35,304 bases of DNA from Bacillota bacterium (GTDB lineage Bacteria > Bacillota > Clostridia > Christensenellales > SZUA-584), in NCBI GenBank assembly GCA_023428025.1, contig JAEYZN010000003.1, forward strand, positions 1-35,304, given 5' to 3'. Each line of letters starts with the position of its first letter. Within the stretch, counting starts at the first letter, position 1. The notes beneath the pieces are model-generated. The model worked only from the letters and a program-made list of their open reading frames with translations, ran no database searches and was not told the origin of the DNA. Positions 6,334 through 15,582 of this stretch are shown one piece after another. A program made the position numbers and the translations under genes.

Positions 6334-8013
6334 ATGAAAAAGACCATGACCTTAGTGATGGCGGTGCTCATGCTTTTGGCTGTATTTGCCGGATGCGCAA
6401 GCAACGCGCCGGCCAACGAACCGGCTTCAACGGAATCCGCGGCGGCGACCGAATCCACAACGACTGATTCGGGGGCGGCAGACGCTGGAAAGATCCTCCG
6501 CATTTCCCAGTCCCCCGGCGGCGTGATCGATCCCGGCGTCATCACCGACTTCACCTCCAGCATGGCGGTGGTCAACATGTACGACTCGCTGGTTTACCCG
6601 GACCTGGACAACGAGATCGTTCCATCGGTGGCCAAGGAGTGGAGCGTCAGCGACGACGGCCTGGTGTGGACGTTTACGCTCAACCAGGGCATCAAGTTCC
6701 ACGACGGGTCGGAACTGACGGCAAGCGACGTCGTGTTCAGCGCCGACAGGCTGATGACGCTGGGCGAAGGCTTTGCCTATCTGTTCACAGGCTACCTCGC
6801 ATCCACCGAAGCGGCGGACGACTACACGGTGAAGTTCACGCTGAGCCAGCCCTTTGCGCCGTTCCTGTCCATACTGCCGCGCCTCTACATCCTCAATGAG
6901 GAAGTGGTGACGGCGAACATCGCGGACGGTTCTTACGGTGAATTCGGCGACTACGGCAAGGCGTATCTCGCGGAACATGACGCGGGCAGCGGCGCCTACA
7001 GCCTGAAAGAGATGAAGGTGCAGGACAGGATCATCCTCTCGAAGTTCGCGGACTACTTCGGTGAATTTGAAGAGAATGCGCCGGATACCGTGGAGATCAT
7101 CATGAACACCGAGACGGCGACCATCCGCACGATGATGACGAACGGGCAGCTCGAGATCAGCGACCAGTGGCAGACGGAGGAAGCGTATAAGGCGCTGGAC
7201 GCCATCGAAGGCGTCAGCATCGGCAGCTTCTCGGGCGGCCAGATGTTCTACCTGATGCTGAACACCAAGAAAGCGCCGACGGACGACGTGCATGTGCGCC
7301 GCGCTCTCGGATACCTGATCGACTACGCGCAGGTGACCAGCACCCTGTTCCCCGGTTACCTGAATGTTGACTCCAACGTGCCCGCGGGCGTGGTGGGTTA
7401 CACCGGCGAATATTATGATTTTGAATTCAACCTGGATAAAGCGAAGGAAGAGCTGGCGCTTTCCAAATACGCCGACCAGCTTGATTCCCTGGCGGTAGAG
7501 GTGGCGTGGATCGCCGAAGTGCCGGACGAAGAAAAGCTGGCGCTGCTGATCCAGGCGACCGCCCAGCAGATCGGCCTCAAGGTGGATGTGCTCAAGGTGC
7601 CGTGGGCGACGCACGTGGACAACGTGGCGCAGATCGAATCCACACCCAACGCCTGCACGACGTTTGTATCGGGCGACTACAGCGAAGCGGGTGCCCTGCT
7701 CTATCAGCGCTTCCATTCCGATACGTCGTCCACCTGGCAGCAGACGGAATGGCTGCAGGACCCCGTTCTGGATGCCAGAATCAAGGAAGCTCTGACGACG
7801 ACCGACGACGATGCGCGTATCGCCATCTATAAGGAGCTGCAGAAGCAATCGCTCGAAAACGCGTGGGGTATTCCGGTGGCTGACCAGGCCGAGAAGCACG
7901 CTTATGCGGACTATGTGAAATTCCCGGCGATGGAAAGAGCCGCGGCGGGAGAGTCTGTCTCCATGACAATGGGCTACAACTTCCTGTTCCGGACATTCGC
8001 GATAAACAAGTAA
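6334..8013 (+). CDS. Dipeptide/oligopeptide ABC transporter substrate-binding lipoprotein (SBP family 5)
   Basis: A 559-residue exported lipoprotein. The signal peptide MKKTMTLVMAVLMLLAVFAGC ends in the lipobox VFAGC, so Cys21 should be lipidated and the protein anchored outside the membrane. A Ser/Thr/Ala-rich linker (about 22-50) precedes the family 5 fold, with landmarks such as LVWTFTLNQGIKFHDGSELTASDV. Members bind di- and oligopeptides, nickel or opines and deliver them to the permease pair. ATG 6334 starts the signal peptide and has GGGAG upstream; an 18-base longer TTG frame is less likely. It is the first gene after the 480-nt leader and is followed by permease and ATPase genes. Context suggests Pro- or Hyp-containing peptides as ligands, which sequence cannot prove. 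Confidence 0.93.
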   Translation: MKKTMTLVMAVLMLLAVFAGCASNAPANEPASTESAAATESTTTDSGAADAGKILRISQSPGGVIDPGVITDFTSSMAVVNMYDSLVYPDLDNEIVPSVAKEWSVSDDGLVWTFTLNQGIKFHDGSELTASDVVFSADRLMTLGEGFAYLFTGYLASTEAADDYTVKFTLSQPFAPFLSILPRLYILNEEVVTANIADGSYGEFGDYGKAYLAEHDAGSGAYSLKEMKVQDRIILSKFADYFGEFEENAPDTVEIIMNTETATIRTMMTNGQLEISDQWQTEEAYKALDAIEGVSIGSFSGGQMFYLMLNTKKAPTDDVHVRRALGYLIDYAQVTSTLFPGYLNVDSNVPAGVVGYTGEYYDFEFNLDKAKEELALSKYADQLDSLAVEVAWIAEVPDEEKLALLIQATAQQIGLKVDVLKVPWATHVDNVAQIESTPNACTTFVSGDYSEAGALLYQRFHSDTSSTWQQTEWLQDPVLDARIKEALTTTDDDARIAIYKELQKQSLENAWGIPVADQAEKHAYADYVKFPAMERAAAGESVSMTMGYNFLFRTFAINK

Positions 8014-8027
8014 AGACCAAAAATAAG

Positions 8028-8077
8028 GCCGGGGGACAGCACCCGTCTGAGACACGGCGGGTGCTGTCACGGCTTTT
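8028..8077 (+). terminator. Strong hairpin between the binding-protein and permease genes
   Basis: GACAGCACCCG (8035-8045) pairs exactly with CGGGTGCTGTC (8058-8068), with an outer GCC/GGC pair and a TTTT tail at 8074-8077. In transporter operons such a hairpin usually acts as a partial terminator and 3'-end stabiliser, giving more binding protein than permease. The permease gene has no separate promoter that I can see. Confidence 0.75.
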
Positions 8078-8118
8078 AGCCCAATGCTTCGGTTCACGGC
8101 TCGAGGAAAGAGGTCAGC

Positions 8119-9141
8119 ATGAATTTCAAGAAGTTTATACTCCACAGATTGTTATTATCCGTGGTGGTCATCATCGGTCTGTCCATCGTTATTTTCTGTA
8201 TCGCCCGCATCGTGCCGGGAGACCCGGCCCGCATGGCGCTGGGGGCGACGGCGACAGACAGCGCGCTGGAGAATTTCAGGATACAAAACCATTTGAACGA
8301 GCCGCTGCCGGTGCAGTATTTCTATTGGATAAAAGGTGTGTTCACGGGTGACTTTGGCATCTCTACGATGACCAACAGGCCGGTGCTGCATGATATGTCC
8401 GAGTTTCTGCCTGCCACGCTGGAGGTCGTCATCCTGTCGGCCATATTCCTGATACTCGGTTCCATTGGCCTGGGGAAGCTGGCGGCCAAGCACCGTGACT
8501 CGGTGGTGGACGCGGTGATCCGTATCTTCTCATATGCGGGCGTGGCGATACCCGGCTTCGTGCTGGCGATACTGCTGCTGCTGCTGTTCGGATATGTGTG
8601 GCCGGTGCTGCCGGTGCTGGGGCGGCTCAGTTCCGGGTTCTCAGCGCCTGCCGCTGTGACTGGGCTGTATACGGTGGACAGCCTGATCTCCGGTGATATC
8701 AAAACGTTCTGGGATTCATTTTTGCACATCCTTGTTCCGGCGCTGGCGCTTTGCGCCGGCGGCCTGTTCCAGGAGGCTCGGCTGGTTCGCAACTCCATGA
8801 CGGAGAACATGGGCAAGGACTATCTGTCCGCGATGGCGGGCTACGGGATACCGAGAAAGCGGCTGATGAACAGATACCTGCTCAAACCGTCGCTGATTCC
8901 GGCGGTGTCCTGCATGGGTATGGATATCGCCTCGCTGATGAGCAACGCGTTTCTCATCGAGGTTATTTTCGGGTGGCCGGGCATCTCCAAGTACGGCATG
9001 AACGCGATGCTCGCCAAGGACCTGAACGCCATCTCCGGCGTTATCCTCATCTTCGGATTTATATTTGTGGTTATCAACATCATCGTGGACATCATGGTGG
9101 CATATCTGGATCCCCGGATCCGTTTGGGAGGTGCAAAATAA
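8119..9141 (+). CDS. ABC transporter permease, DppB/OppB type
   Basis: A 340-residue inner membrane permease. The N-terminal helix (LLLSVVVIIGLSIVIFCIAR) and the following IVPGDPARMALG are typical of DppB/OppB, and about six membrane segments are visible. The coupling loop that contacts the ATPase appears around NSMTENMGKDYLSAMAGYGI, matching the family EAA-type loop, and FGWPGISKYGMNAM is the conserved C-terminal signature. GAGGAAAGAGG lies just upstream of ATG 8119. Its TAA overlaps the next gene's ATG as TAATG, so the two permeases are translationally coupled. It forms the channel with the DppC-type partner. Confidence 0.93.
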   Translation: MNFKKFILHRLLLSVVVIIGLSIVIFCIARIVPGDPARMALGATATDSALENFRIQNHLNEPLPVQYFYWIKGVFTGDFGISTMTNRPVLHDMSEFLPATLEVVILSAIFLILGSIGLGKLAAKHRDSVVDAVIRIFSYAGVAIPGFVLAILLLLLFGYVWPVLPVLGRLSSGFSAPAAVTGLYTVDSLISGDIKTFWDSFLHILVPALALCAGGLFQEARLVRNSMTENMGKDYLSAMAGYGIPRKRLMNRYLLKPSLIPAVSCMGMDIASLMSNAFLIEVIFGWPGISKYGMNAMLAKDLNAISGVILIFGFIFVVINIIVDIMVAYLDPRIRLGGAK

Positions 9142-10094
9142 TGATCAGAAGCAGTGAAGCGGAGATCCGCCGGGCGCTGAGCCACGAGGCGCGCCGCAAA
9201 GAGGAGCGCCCCGTCACCACCGAGATGGAAAAACGCATCGAAAACCTGAAAAAGGCGGGCCATCGGTTTTTCCGGAACAAGCTGTCCGGCGTGGGCCTGG
9301 CCGTTGTGGTTTTGATCATACTGTGCGCAATATTCGCGAAGTATATCGCGCCTTATCCGCAGCACGCGGGCGCGTATGTCGACTTCGCCAACTCCAACCA
9401 CGCGCCGTCGGCGCAGTTTTTGCTGGGGACGGACAACATGGGGCGCGACATACTGAGCCGCATCATCTTCTCGTTCCAGGGCGCGTTGACGATGGCCGTC
9501 ATCGTGCTGGCGATCGCTGTGCCGGTGGGCGTGTTCCTCGGCATACTGGCGGGCTACCTGAAGGGCACCATCGTGGACACCATCATCATGCGCATCACGG
9601 ACGTGTTCCTGTCCGTGCCCGCGCTGCTGCTGGCGCTGGCGGTGGCCTCGGTGCTAAAGCCCAACCTCACCAACGCGATGATCGCGGTGACCATCATGTG
9701 GTGGCCGTGGTACACGCGTCTGGTGTACGGCATGGCGACCTCGCTGCGCAACGAGAACTTCGTGATATCCGCGAATCTGATCGGCGCGAGCAAGCCGCAC
9801 ATCATATTCCGGGAGATACTGCCCAACTGCCTGTCGTCCATATTCACCAAGATGGCGCTGGATGTGGGCTGGGTGATACTGATCGGCGCGACGCTCAGCT
9901 ATGTGGGCCTCGGCGAACAGCCGCCCACGCCGTCACTTGGGCAGATGGTTTCGGACGGCGCGCGCTACATGCCGGACGCCTGGTGGATGACGATCTTCCC
10001 GTCCATCGCGATCATCATCATCATTCTGGGATTCAACTTTATGGGCGACGGCATAGGCGACATGATGTCGAAGGGGGACGGCAAAGATGCTTGA
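9141..10094 (+). CDS. ABC transporter permease, DppC/OppC type
   Basis: A 317-residue partner permease. An amphipathic charged N-terminus (about 1-45, with KKAGHRFFRNKLSGVGL) leads to the first membrane helix, then the family segments LGTDNMGRDILSRIIF and, near the C-terminus, LSYVGLGEQPPTPSLGQM. The coupling loop is near ANLIGASKPHIIFREILPN. The start ATG 9141 overlaps the upstream stop by one base. The 3' end overlaps the ATPase gene by 8 bases, so the operon is tightly packed. All features are normal for DppC. The substrate is inferred from the dipeptidase and proline genes around it. Confidence 0.93.
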   Translation: MIRSSEAEIRRALSHEARRKEERPVTTEMEKRIENLKKAGHRFFRNKLSGVGLAVVVLIILCAIFAKYIAPYPQHAGAYVDFANSNHAPSAQFLLGTDNMGRDILSRIIFSFQGALTMAVIVLAIAVPVGVFLGILAGYLKGTIVDTIIMRITDVFLSVPALLLALAVASVLKPNLTNAMIAVTIMWWPWYTRLVYGMATSLRNENFVISANLIGASKPHIIFREILPNCLSSIFTKMALDVGWVILIGATLSYVGLGEQPPTPSLGQMVSDGARYMPDAWWMTIFPSIAIIIIILGFNFMGDGIGDMMSKGDGKDA

Positions 10095-11076
10095 ACGGCA
10101 GCAGTCGGATGACATGATACTGGAAATAAAGAACCTCAAGTTCTGGTACAAGGTCTACAAGGGGTATTCCAAGGTGCTGGACGGCGTCAGCCTCTCCGTT
10201 CGCAAGGGCGAGAAGGTGGGCATCGTGGGTGAGGCCGGCTGCGGCAAAACCACCACGGTGAAGACCATCCTCGGCATCGTGCCGGAAAAGCGCTATGTGA
10301 TACCCGAGGGCGAGGTCATATACAAAGGAAAGGACATATTGGATATGTCGGGCCGCGAGCTCAACACGGTGCGCAGCGGCGAGATATCCATGATCTATCA
10401 GGAGCCTGCGGCGGCGCTGAACCCGGTGTTCACCATCGGCCAGCAGATGATGGACGTCGCCAAATACTCATCTCAGGGCAAGGGTAAGAAGAAAAAGGAA
10501 CTCAGGGAGATGGTGCTCCGCGCCATCGACGACGTGTTCATTCCGGACTCCGAGCGTATTTTCGGCTTTTACCCCAGCCAGTTGTCCGGCGGCATGAAGC
10601 AGCGCATCTGCATCGCCATGGCCATCATGACGCAGCGCGACCTGATGATCGCGGACGAGCCGGGCACCGCGCTGGACGTGACGATACAGGACCAGGTGCA
10701 CAAAACGCTGGATAAGCTGGTGGAAGAGCGCAATATGTCGCTCATCATGATCACGCACTCGCTGGGCGTGGCGCGCGAGCTGACGGACCGCATCAACGTG
10801 ATGTACGCGGGGACCGTGGTGGAATCCGCCAAAACGGCGGACCTGTTCCGGCATACCTGCCATCCGTACACCATCGGGCTGATGGAGGCGGTGCCGCGGC
10901 TTTCGGGCGGCGGCATACAGGCGGGCATATACGGTTCCATACCGGACTATCTGTACCCCCCAAAAGGCTGCCGTTTTGCGCCGCGGTGCAGCCGCGCCAC
11001 CAGGGAGTGCCAGGAGAGCAAGCCGCCCGCCGTTGACGTGGGCGACGGGCATATGGTTGCCTGCTTTCATATATAG
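10087..11076 (+). CDS. Peptide ABC transporter ATPase, DppD/OppD type
   Basis: A 329-residue ATP-binding subunit. Walker A is GEAGCGKTT, the Q-loop IYQEP, the signature LSGGMKQR, Walker B LMIADEPGTALD, and the switch His lies in MITHSLG. The C-terminal oligopeptide extension carries four cysteines (CRFAPRC, then CQESK and ACFHI), the pattern that binds an iron-sulfur cluster in some Dpp/Opp ATPases. ATG 10087 has GGGGG nine bases upstream and overlaps the permease gene by 8 bases; ATG 10114 lacks a ribosome site. It pairs with the DppF-type subunit that follows. It works on the cytoplasmic face to power peptide uptake. Confidence 0.94.
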   Translation: MLERQQSDDMILEIKNLKFWYKVYKGYSKVLDGVSLSVRKGEKVGIVGEAGCGKTTTVKTILGIVPEKRYVIPEGEVIYKGKDILDMSGRELNTVRSGEISMIYQEPAAALNPVFTIGQQMMDVAKYSSQGKGKKKKELREMVLRAIDDVFIPDSERIFGFYPSQLSGGMKQRICIAMAIMTQRDLMIADEPGTALDVTIQDQVHKTLDKLVEERNMSLIMITHSLGVARELTDRINVMYAGTVVESAKTADLFRHTCHPYTIGLMEAVPRLSGGGIQAGIYGSIPDYLYPPKGCRFAPRCSRATRECQESKPPAVDVGDGHMVACFHI

Positions 11077-11085
11077 GAGGAGAAC

Positions 11086-12084
11086 ATGGCTGAGACGATA
11101 TTGAGCATACAGAATTTGAAGCAATACTTCAATATAGGCAAAAAGAATGGACAGCCTGTCTATGTGAAAGCGGTGGACGACGTGTCGCTGGATATCCGCG
11201 AGGGCGAGGTGATCGGCCTGGTGGGGGAGAGCGGCTCAGGCAAAAGCACGATCGCGTACTCGGTGATCGGCATGTATGAGCCGACGGACGGAAAAATACT
11301 CTTTCGGGGCCAGCAGCTGAATGTGAAGGGCAAGAAACGCACGCTCGCCATGAAAAAGGATATGCAGATCGTGTTTCAGGACCCGGGCTCGTCCCTGAAC
11401 GCGCATCATACGATCAAGGACATTCTGGAGCTGCCGCTGAAGGTGCATGGCCTGTGCAAAACCAAGGCGGAACGGGAACAGCGTGTGCGCGAACTGCTGC
11501 AGATGGTGGAACTGCCCGAGAACTACATGTTCAAGTCCCCCACGTCCATCGGTGGCGGCGAGAAGCAGATGGTGGCGATCGCGCGGGCGCTGGCGACAGA
11601 GCCCAAGTTCATCATACTGGACGAGCCGACATCGGCGCTGGACGTCTCGATACAGGCCAAGATCATCAACATGCTGCTGAAGCTGCAAAAAGAGAAGAAC
11701 CTGACATACCTGTTCATCACGCACGACCTCTCGCTGATGCGCAATATTGCCACCAAGGTGGGGATATTGTATCTGGGAAGGCTGGCGGAGATCGCCAACG
11801 CGGATGAGTTCTTCCGCAAGCCGGAGCATCCGTACACGCAAATGCTGATCTCCTCGCTGCCGGTCATATCCGAGGCGGAGGAGAAGCTGAAGCCGGCGCG
11901 CGTGAAGTCCACCGGCGAAATACCGTCGCCCGTCAACATCCCGCCGGGCTGCAGCTTCCATCTGCGCTGCCCGTACGTGATGGACCAATGCAGGGTAGAC
12001 GACCCGGTGATGTTTGATATCGACAATACGCATTGCGTGCGCTGCCATCTGTTTACCGGTAAGGAATGCGGCGCTGAGGCGTGA
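11086..12084 (+). CDS. Peptide ABC transporter ATPase, DppF/OppF type
   Basis: A 332-residue ATPase. Walker A is GESGSGKST, the Q-loop VFQDPGSSLN, Walker B FIILDEPTSALD, and the switch His is in FITHDLS. The ABC signature reads IGGGEKQM rather than the usual LSGGQ/LSGGE, a noticeable change at the first two positions. The C-terminal tail has Cys residues spaced as in the DppD partner (CSFHLRC, DQC, THC, VRC), again suggesting a metal cluster. A GGAGGAG site sits directly ahead of ATG 11086, nine bases after the upstream stop. It completes a five-gene Dpp-type importer. It may prefer dipeptides, but the substrate is not shown by sequence. Confidence 0.94.
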   Translation: MAETILSIQNLKQYFNIGKKNGQPVYVKAVDDVSLDIREGEVIGLVGESGSGKSTIAYSVIGMYEPTDGKILFRGQQLNVKGKKRTLAMKKDMQIVFQDPGSSLNAHHTIKDILELPLKVHGLCKTKAEREQRVRELLQMVELPENYMFKSPTSIGGGEKQMVAIARALATEPKFIILDEPTSALDVSIQAKIINMLLKLQKEKNLTYLFITHDLSLMRNIATKVGILYLGRLAEIANADEFFRKPEHPYTQMLISSLPVISEAEEKLKPARVKSTGEIPSPVNIPPGCSFHLRCPYVMDQCRVDDPVMFDIDNTHCVRCHLFTGKECGAEA

Positions 12085-12115
12085 CAGACTATTTTGGTGC
12101 AAAAAGGAGGCAGAG

Positions 12116-12889
12116 ATGAAACGGATATTGTTCATCAACCCGGTGGGGCACGACGGCTGGGACCGGGAAGTGCGCGGCTATCTGGAGCCATACAAAGATG
12201 CGGATACGCAGCTGGACGTGGTCAGCCTAAAGCCCGGCCTGCCGCAGCATCTGGAGTACCACTACTATGAGGCGCTTATCGCCGCGGAGCTGCTGCACAC
12301 AATCAAGCAGGCGGAAAAGGACGGCTATGACGGCTGCGTGATCGGATGCTACTATGATCCGTTTTTGAAGGAAGCGCGCGAGATCTGCGAGCGCATGGTG
12401 GTGACGGCGCCCGCCGAAGCCGCGATGCACATCGGCACCACGCTGGCCGCCACGTTTTCCACCATCGTGGTGCGCCGCAAATGTATACCCGACATGCGGG
12501 ACACCGTGTTCCATCACGGCTTCGCGCACCACCTGTCGTCGTTCCGCAGCCTGGAGATCGGCGTCCATGAGCTGCAGAAAGACCCGGAGTTTACGAAGAA
12601 CCGGATGCGCGAGGTCATACGCCTGGCGATAGAGGAGGACGGAGCGGAAGCGATATTGCTCGGCTGTACGATACAGCTGGGGTTCTTCCGCGAGCTGCAG
12701 CAGGAGTTCGGCGTTCCCGTGATCGACGCCAACATCGCGCCGCTGAAATACGCGGAGTTCCTGATCGGGCTCAAAGAAAAGGCCGGCTGGTATTTCAGCC
12801 GGAAGGCGCTGTACGAAACGCCGCCGAAGCAGGAGATCTCGCAATGGGGCGTTGAAAAAACATTTGGCGTCGCGGGCTTGTGGGAATGA
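12116..12889 (+). CDS. Asp/Glu/hydantoin racemase-family protein
   Basis: A 257-residue protein of the cofactor-independent two-cysteine racemase superfamily. The N-terminus MKRILFINPVG is typical of hydantoin racemase, and the two catalytic cysteines are in VIGCYYDPFLKEARE (Cys78) and LLGCTIQLGFF (Cys184). Relatives racemise aspartate, glutamate, hydantoins or allantoin by deprotonating on one face and reprotonating on the other. A GGAGG precedes ATG 12116; a longer frame from 12014 overlaps the ATPase gene and lacks support. It follows the transporter by 31 bases and precedes the HyuA/HyuB pair, an arrangement well known for hydantoin utilisation, so its substrate may be the same ring compound. 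Exact substrate unknown. Confidence 0.85.
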   Translation: MKRILFINPVGHDGWDREVRGYLEPYKDADTQLDVVSLKPGLPQHLEYHYYEALIAAELLHTIKQAEKDGYDGCVIGCYYDPFLKEAREICERMVVTAPAEAAMHIGTTLAATFSTIVVRRKCIPDMRDTVFHHGFAHHLSSFRSLEIGVHELQKDPEFTKNRMREVIRLAIEEDGAEAILLGCTIQLGFFRELQQEFGVPVIDANIAPLKYAEFLIGLKEKAGWYFSRKALYETPPKQEISQWGVEKTFGVAGLWE

Positions 12890-12929
12890 CGCGCGGCGCA
12901 AAAAAGACAATTGAAGGAGTCAGGCACAT

Positions 12930-13487
12930 ATGCCGAATACGGACCAGGATATTTTCAACAAGTTTAAGGAGACCCGAAAGCAAAAGGGAATGACGCTCAA
13001 GGACCTGGGCGAGAAGACGGATTTTTCCGTCAGCTACCTGTCGCAGATGGAAAGAGGAAAATCCGCCATCACGCTGGTATCCATGAAAAGAATCGCGGAC
13101 GCGCTGGGCCTGTCCATGCGGGAGCTGTTCGCGGAGCCGGACGTCAAGGAAGAGTTCGTCAGCAACAGCCACGCCCATTTTATCACCGGCCTGCAGCGCC
13201 ACTATGACGCGTTCAGCGTGCTCAGCGGCAAGTTTGAAGGACGGAAGCTGGACTGCTTTTTATTGAAAATGGCGCCCAACTACGTGAATATGGAGGAATC
13301 CGCGCATGAGGGAGAGGAGCTTTATCTGGTGCTGAAAGGACAGGCCACGGCCATCGTGGACGGCAGGGAACTGACGGCGAAAGAGGGAGAGACCATCCAT
13401 TTTCCGTCGATGCGGCCACACAGGATCGTCAACAAAGCGGATACCGAGCTGGAGATGTTTTCGGTCATCATACCGACGATATTTTGA
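12930..13487 (+). CDS. XRE-family regulator with C-terminal cupin domain
   Basis: A 185-residue DNA-binding protein. Residues about 10-65 hold the helix-turn-helix (KGMTLKDLGEKTDFSVSYLSQMERG), and the second half is a cupin sensor with EGEELYLVLKGQATAIVDG and the PSMRPHRIVNKADTE motif. This architecture is common among regulators of amino-acid and polyamine catabolism, where the cupin pocket may bind a small ligand. GAAGGAG precedes ATG 12930. Located inside the transporter-hyuAB operon, it may control it, possibly through the shared 23-nt upstream boxes; that link is speculation. The separate small cupin at 4298 is a different protein without DNA-binding domain. Confidence 0.9.
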   Translation: MPNTDQDIFNKFKETRKQKGMTLKDLGEKTDFSVSYLSQMERGKSAITLVSMKRIADALGLSMRELFAEPDVKEEFVSNSHAHFITGLQRHYDAFSVLSGKFEGRKLDCFLLKMAPNYVNMEESAHEGEELYLVLKGQATAIVDGRELTAKEGETIHFPSMRPHRIVNKADTELEMFSVIIPTIF

Positions 13488-13534
13488 ATATCCGGAATCT
13501 GAATATCAATAATCTGCAGAAAGGAAACAGGGAT

Positions 13535-15580
13535 ATGAGAGTCGCCACAGACATTGGAGGAACGTTCACGGACATCGTGTACATCGAGGCCGACGGCACG
13601 GTTTGCTTTGATAAAAGCCACACCACGCCGCCCAACTTCGAGCAGGGTGTGCTGGACGTCATCAACAAATGCCCGATTGAACCCGCTGAGATACAGGACC
13701 TGACCCACGGAACCACGGTGGTCATCAACGCGCTGACGGAGCGCAAGGGCGCCAAGACCGGCCTCATCACCACGCGCGGCTTCCGCGACACGCTGGAGAT
13801 CGGGCGCGGCAACCGGCCGGACCTTTTTAACTTCAACTTCAAGAAGCCGGAGTCCTTCGTTCCCCGGTATCTGCGCCTTGAGGTGACGGAGCGCATGGAC
13901 TATCAGGGCAACGAGCTCGTGCCGCTCAACGAAGAGGACGTGAAGAAATGCGTGGAGGTCCTGAAAAAGGAAGGCGTGGAAGCCGTCGCTGTGGTTTACC
14001 TGCACTCCTATGTAAACGCGTCCCATGAGCAGCGTACCGAGGAGATCATCAAGGAGCTGTGGCCCGAGGTGGAGGTGACCGCGTCTTACACCGTGTCCAA
14101 GGAATGGCGCGAATACGAGCGCAGCACCACGGCGGTGCTCAACTCCTACGTGAAGCCTACCGCGAAAAAATATATCGACCGGCTGTACAACATGCTGGAG
14201 CAAAAGGGCATCACATCGCCGAAATACATCATGCAGAGCAACGGCGGAACCACCACGTTCGAGAAGGCCAAGGAGCTGCCCATCAACATGGTGGAATCCG
14301 GCCCGGTGGCGGGCATATACGGCGCGGCCATGCTGGGCAAGATGCTGGGCGAGGATAAGATCATCGCCTTCGACATCGGCGGGACGACGGCCAAATGCTC
14401 GCTGGTGGACGGCGGCGAGGTGAAAACGACGACGGATTACAGGATAGAGAGAACGGGGCGCTTTCCGGGATACCCGGTGCGCGTGCCCGTTGTGGATATC
14501 GTGGAGATAGGTAACGGCGGCGGTTCCATCGCGTGGATCGACAACACGGGCTCGCTGCGCGTGGGCCCGCAGTCCGCGGGCGCGCTGCCCGGCCCGGTGG
14601 CGTATCAGAAGGGCGGCGCCGAGCCGACGACGACGGACGCCAACCTGGTGGTGGGCCGCCTGTCCAAAAAGAACTTCGACATGAACGTGGATATGGACAA
14701 GGTGCGCGCGGCCATCAAGGAGAAGGTGGGAGACCCGTACGGCCTCACCGCGGAAGAAGCGGCCATGGGCATCATCCGTGTGGCGAACTCCAACATGCTG
14801 AACGCCTTGAAGCTGGTGTCGGTGCGCAAGGGCTACGATCCGCGCGAATTCGCGCTGGTGGCCTTCGGCGGCGGCGGCCCGATGCACGCGGCGTCGCTGG
14901 CGCGGGAGCTCAACATCAAGAAGGTCATCATCCCGCTTGCGGCCTCGGTGTTCTCGGCGTGGGGCATGCTGATGACGGACCTGCGTTCGGACGACATCCA
15001 GACGTTCAACGTGGGGCTGGTGAACCCCGACTACGACGCCATTAACGCGGAGTGGCGCAGGCTGGAGGCCAAGGCCTATCAGGACAACGCCGAAAAGGGC
15101 GTGGCCAAGGAGAACGTCTACTTCGTGTACTACCTCGACATGCGCTACATGGGGCAGGACCACACGGTGAAGGTGCGCGTGCCCGCGGAGGATCTGAGCC
15201 CGGACAACCTGGATGTGTTCATCGAGGCGTTCCACAGGGATCATGAGAAGAACTACTCCTTCCGGCTGGACGACAGCAGCGTGGAGATCGTCAACATGCA
15301 TCTGGCTTCGTTCGGGCGCGTGGAGAAGACGCCCATCAAGGCGATGGAGCCCAAACCCTACACGCTGGAGCAGGCGGTGCTGGAGGTGCGTCCGGTGATA
15401 TTTGAACGGGAAGGCAAGCTCGAAACCACCGTGTATCAGCGGGACAAGCTGTCGCCCGGTATGACGGTGGCGGGCCCCGCCATCATTGAAGAGGTGAGCG
15501 CATCCACCATCGTAGAGCCCGGCACAACGGCCAGTGTGGACAATTACGGCGATATCATTATCGAGACGGGAGTGTGTTAA
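13535..15580 (+). CDS. hyuA: Hydantoinase/oxoprolinase family subunit A (HyuA type)
   Basis: A 681-residue protein of the HyuA family. The actin-like ATP-binding segment DIGGTFTDIVYIEADG is at residues 6-21, followed by DLTHGTTVVINALTERKGAKTG-type sequence, and later IIAFDIGGTTAKCSL, a second nucleotide-binding piece, and AFGGGGPMHAASLARELNI. HyuA and HyuB form ATP-dependent hydrolases or carboxylases, including 5-oxoprolinase, N-methylhydantoinase and acetophenone carboxylase. I start at ATG 13535 after AAAGGAAACAGGG; the frame is open from 13484 but lacks a site there. The next gene follows immediately. Context with racemases and proline enzymes suggests a cyclic amide such as 5-oxoproline or a hydantoin, but the substrate is not determinable from sequence. 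Confidence 0.9.
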   Translation: MRVATDIGGTFTDIVYIEADGTVCFDKSHTTPPNFEQGVLDVINKCPIEPAEIQDLTHGTTVVINALTERKGAKTGLITTRGFRDTLEIGRGNRPDLFNFNFKKPESFVPRYLRLEVTERMDYQGNELVPLNEEDVKKCVEVLKKEGVEAVAVVYLHSYVNASHEQRTEEIIKELWPEVEVTASYTVSKEWREYERSTTAVLNSYVKPTAKKYIDRLYNMLEQKGITSPKYIMQSNGGTTTFEKAKELPINMVESGPVAGIYGAAMLGKMLGEDKIIAFDIGGTTAKCSLVDGGEVKTTTDYRIERTGRFPGYPVRVPVVDIVEIGNGGGSIAWIDNTGSLRVGPQSAGALPGPVAYQKGGAEPTTTDANLVVGRLSKKNFDMNVDMDKVRAAIKEKVGDPYGLTAEEAAMGIIRVANSNMLNALKLVSVRKGYDPREFALVAFGGGGPMHAASLARELNIKKVIIPLAASVFSAWGMLMTDLRSDDIQTFNVGLVNPDYDAINAEWRRLEAKAYQDNAEKGVAKENVYFVYYLDMRYMGQDHTVKVRVPAEDLSPDNLDVFIEAFHRDHEKNYSFRLDDSSVEIVNMHLASFGRVEKTPIKAMEPKPYTLEQAVLEVRPVIFEREGKLETTVYQRDKLSPGMTVAGPAIIEEVSASTIVEPGTTASVDNYGDIIIETGVC

Positions 15581-15582
15581 AG

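Noticed and set aside
6427..8145. A 572-codon minus-strand open frame across the binding-protein gene
   Set aside because: Same effect of GC-rich coding DNA; the plus strand carries a lipoprotein with signal peptide and family fold.
13322..15301. A 659-codon minus-strand open frame across hyuA
   Set aside because: It is the antisense of a GC-rich hyuA gene; its translation is His/Arg/Val-rich without any domain, while the plus strand is a full HyuA.
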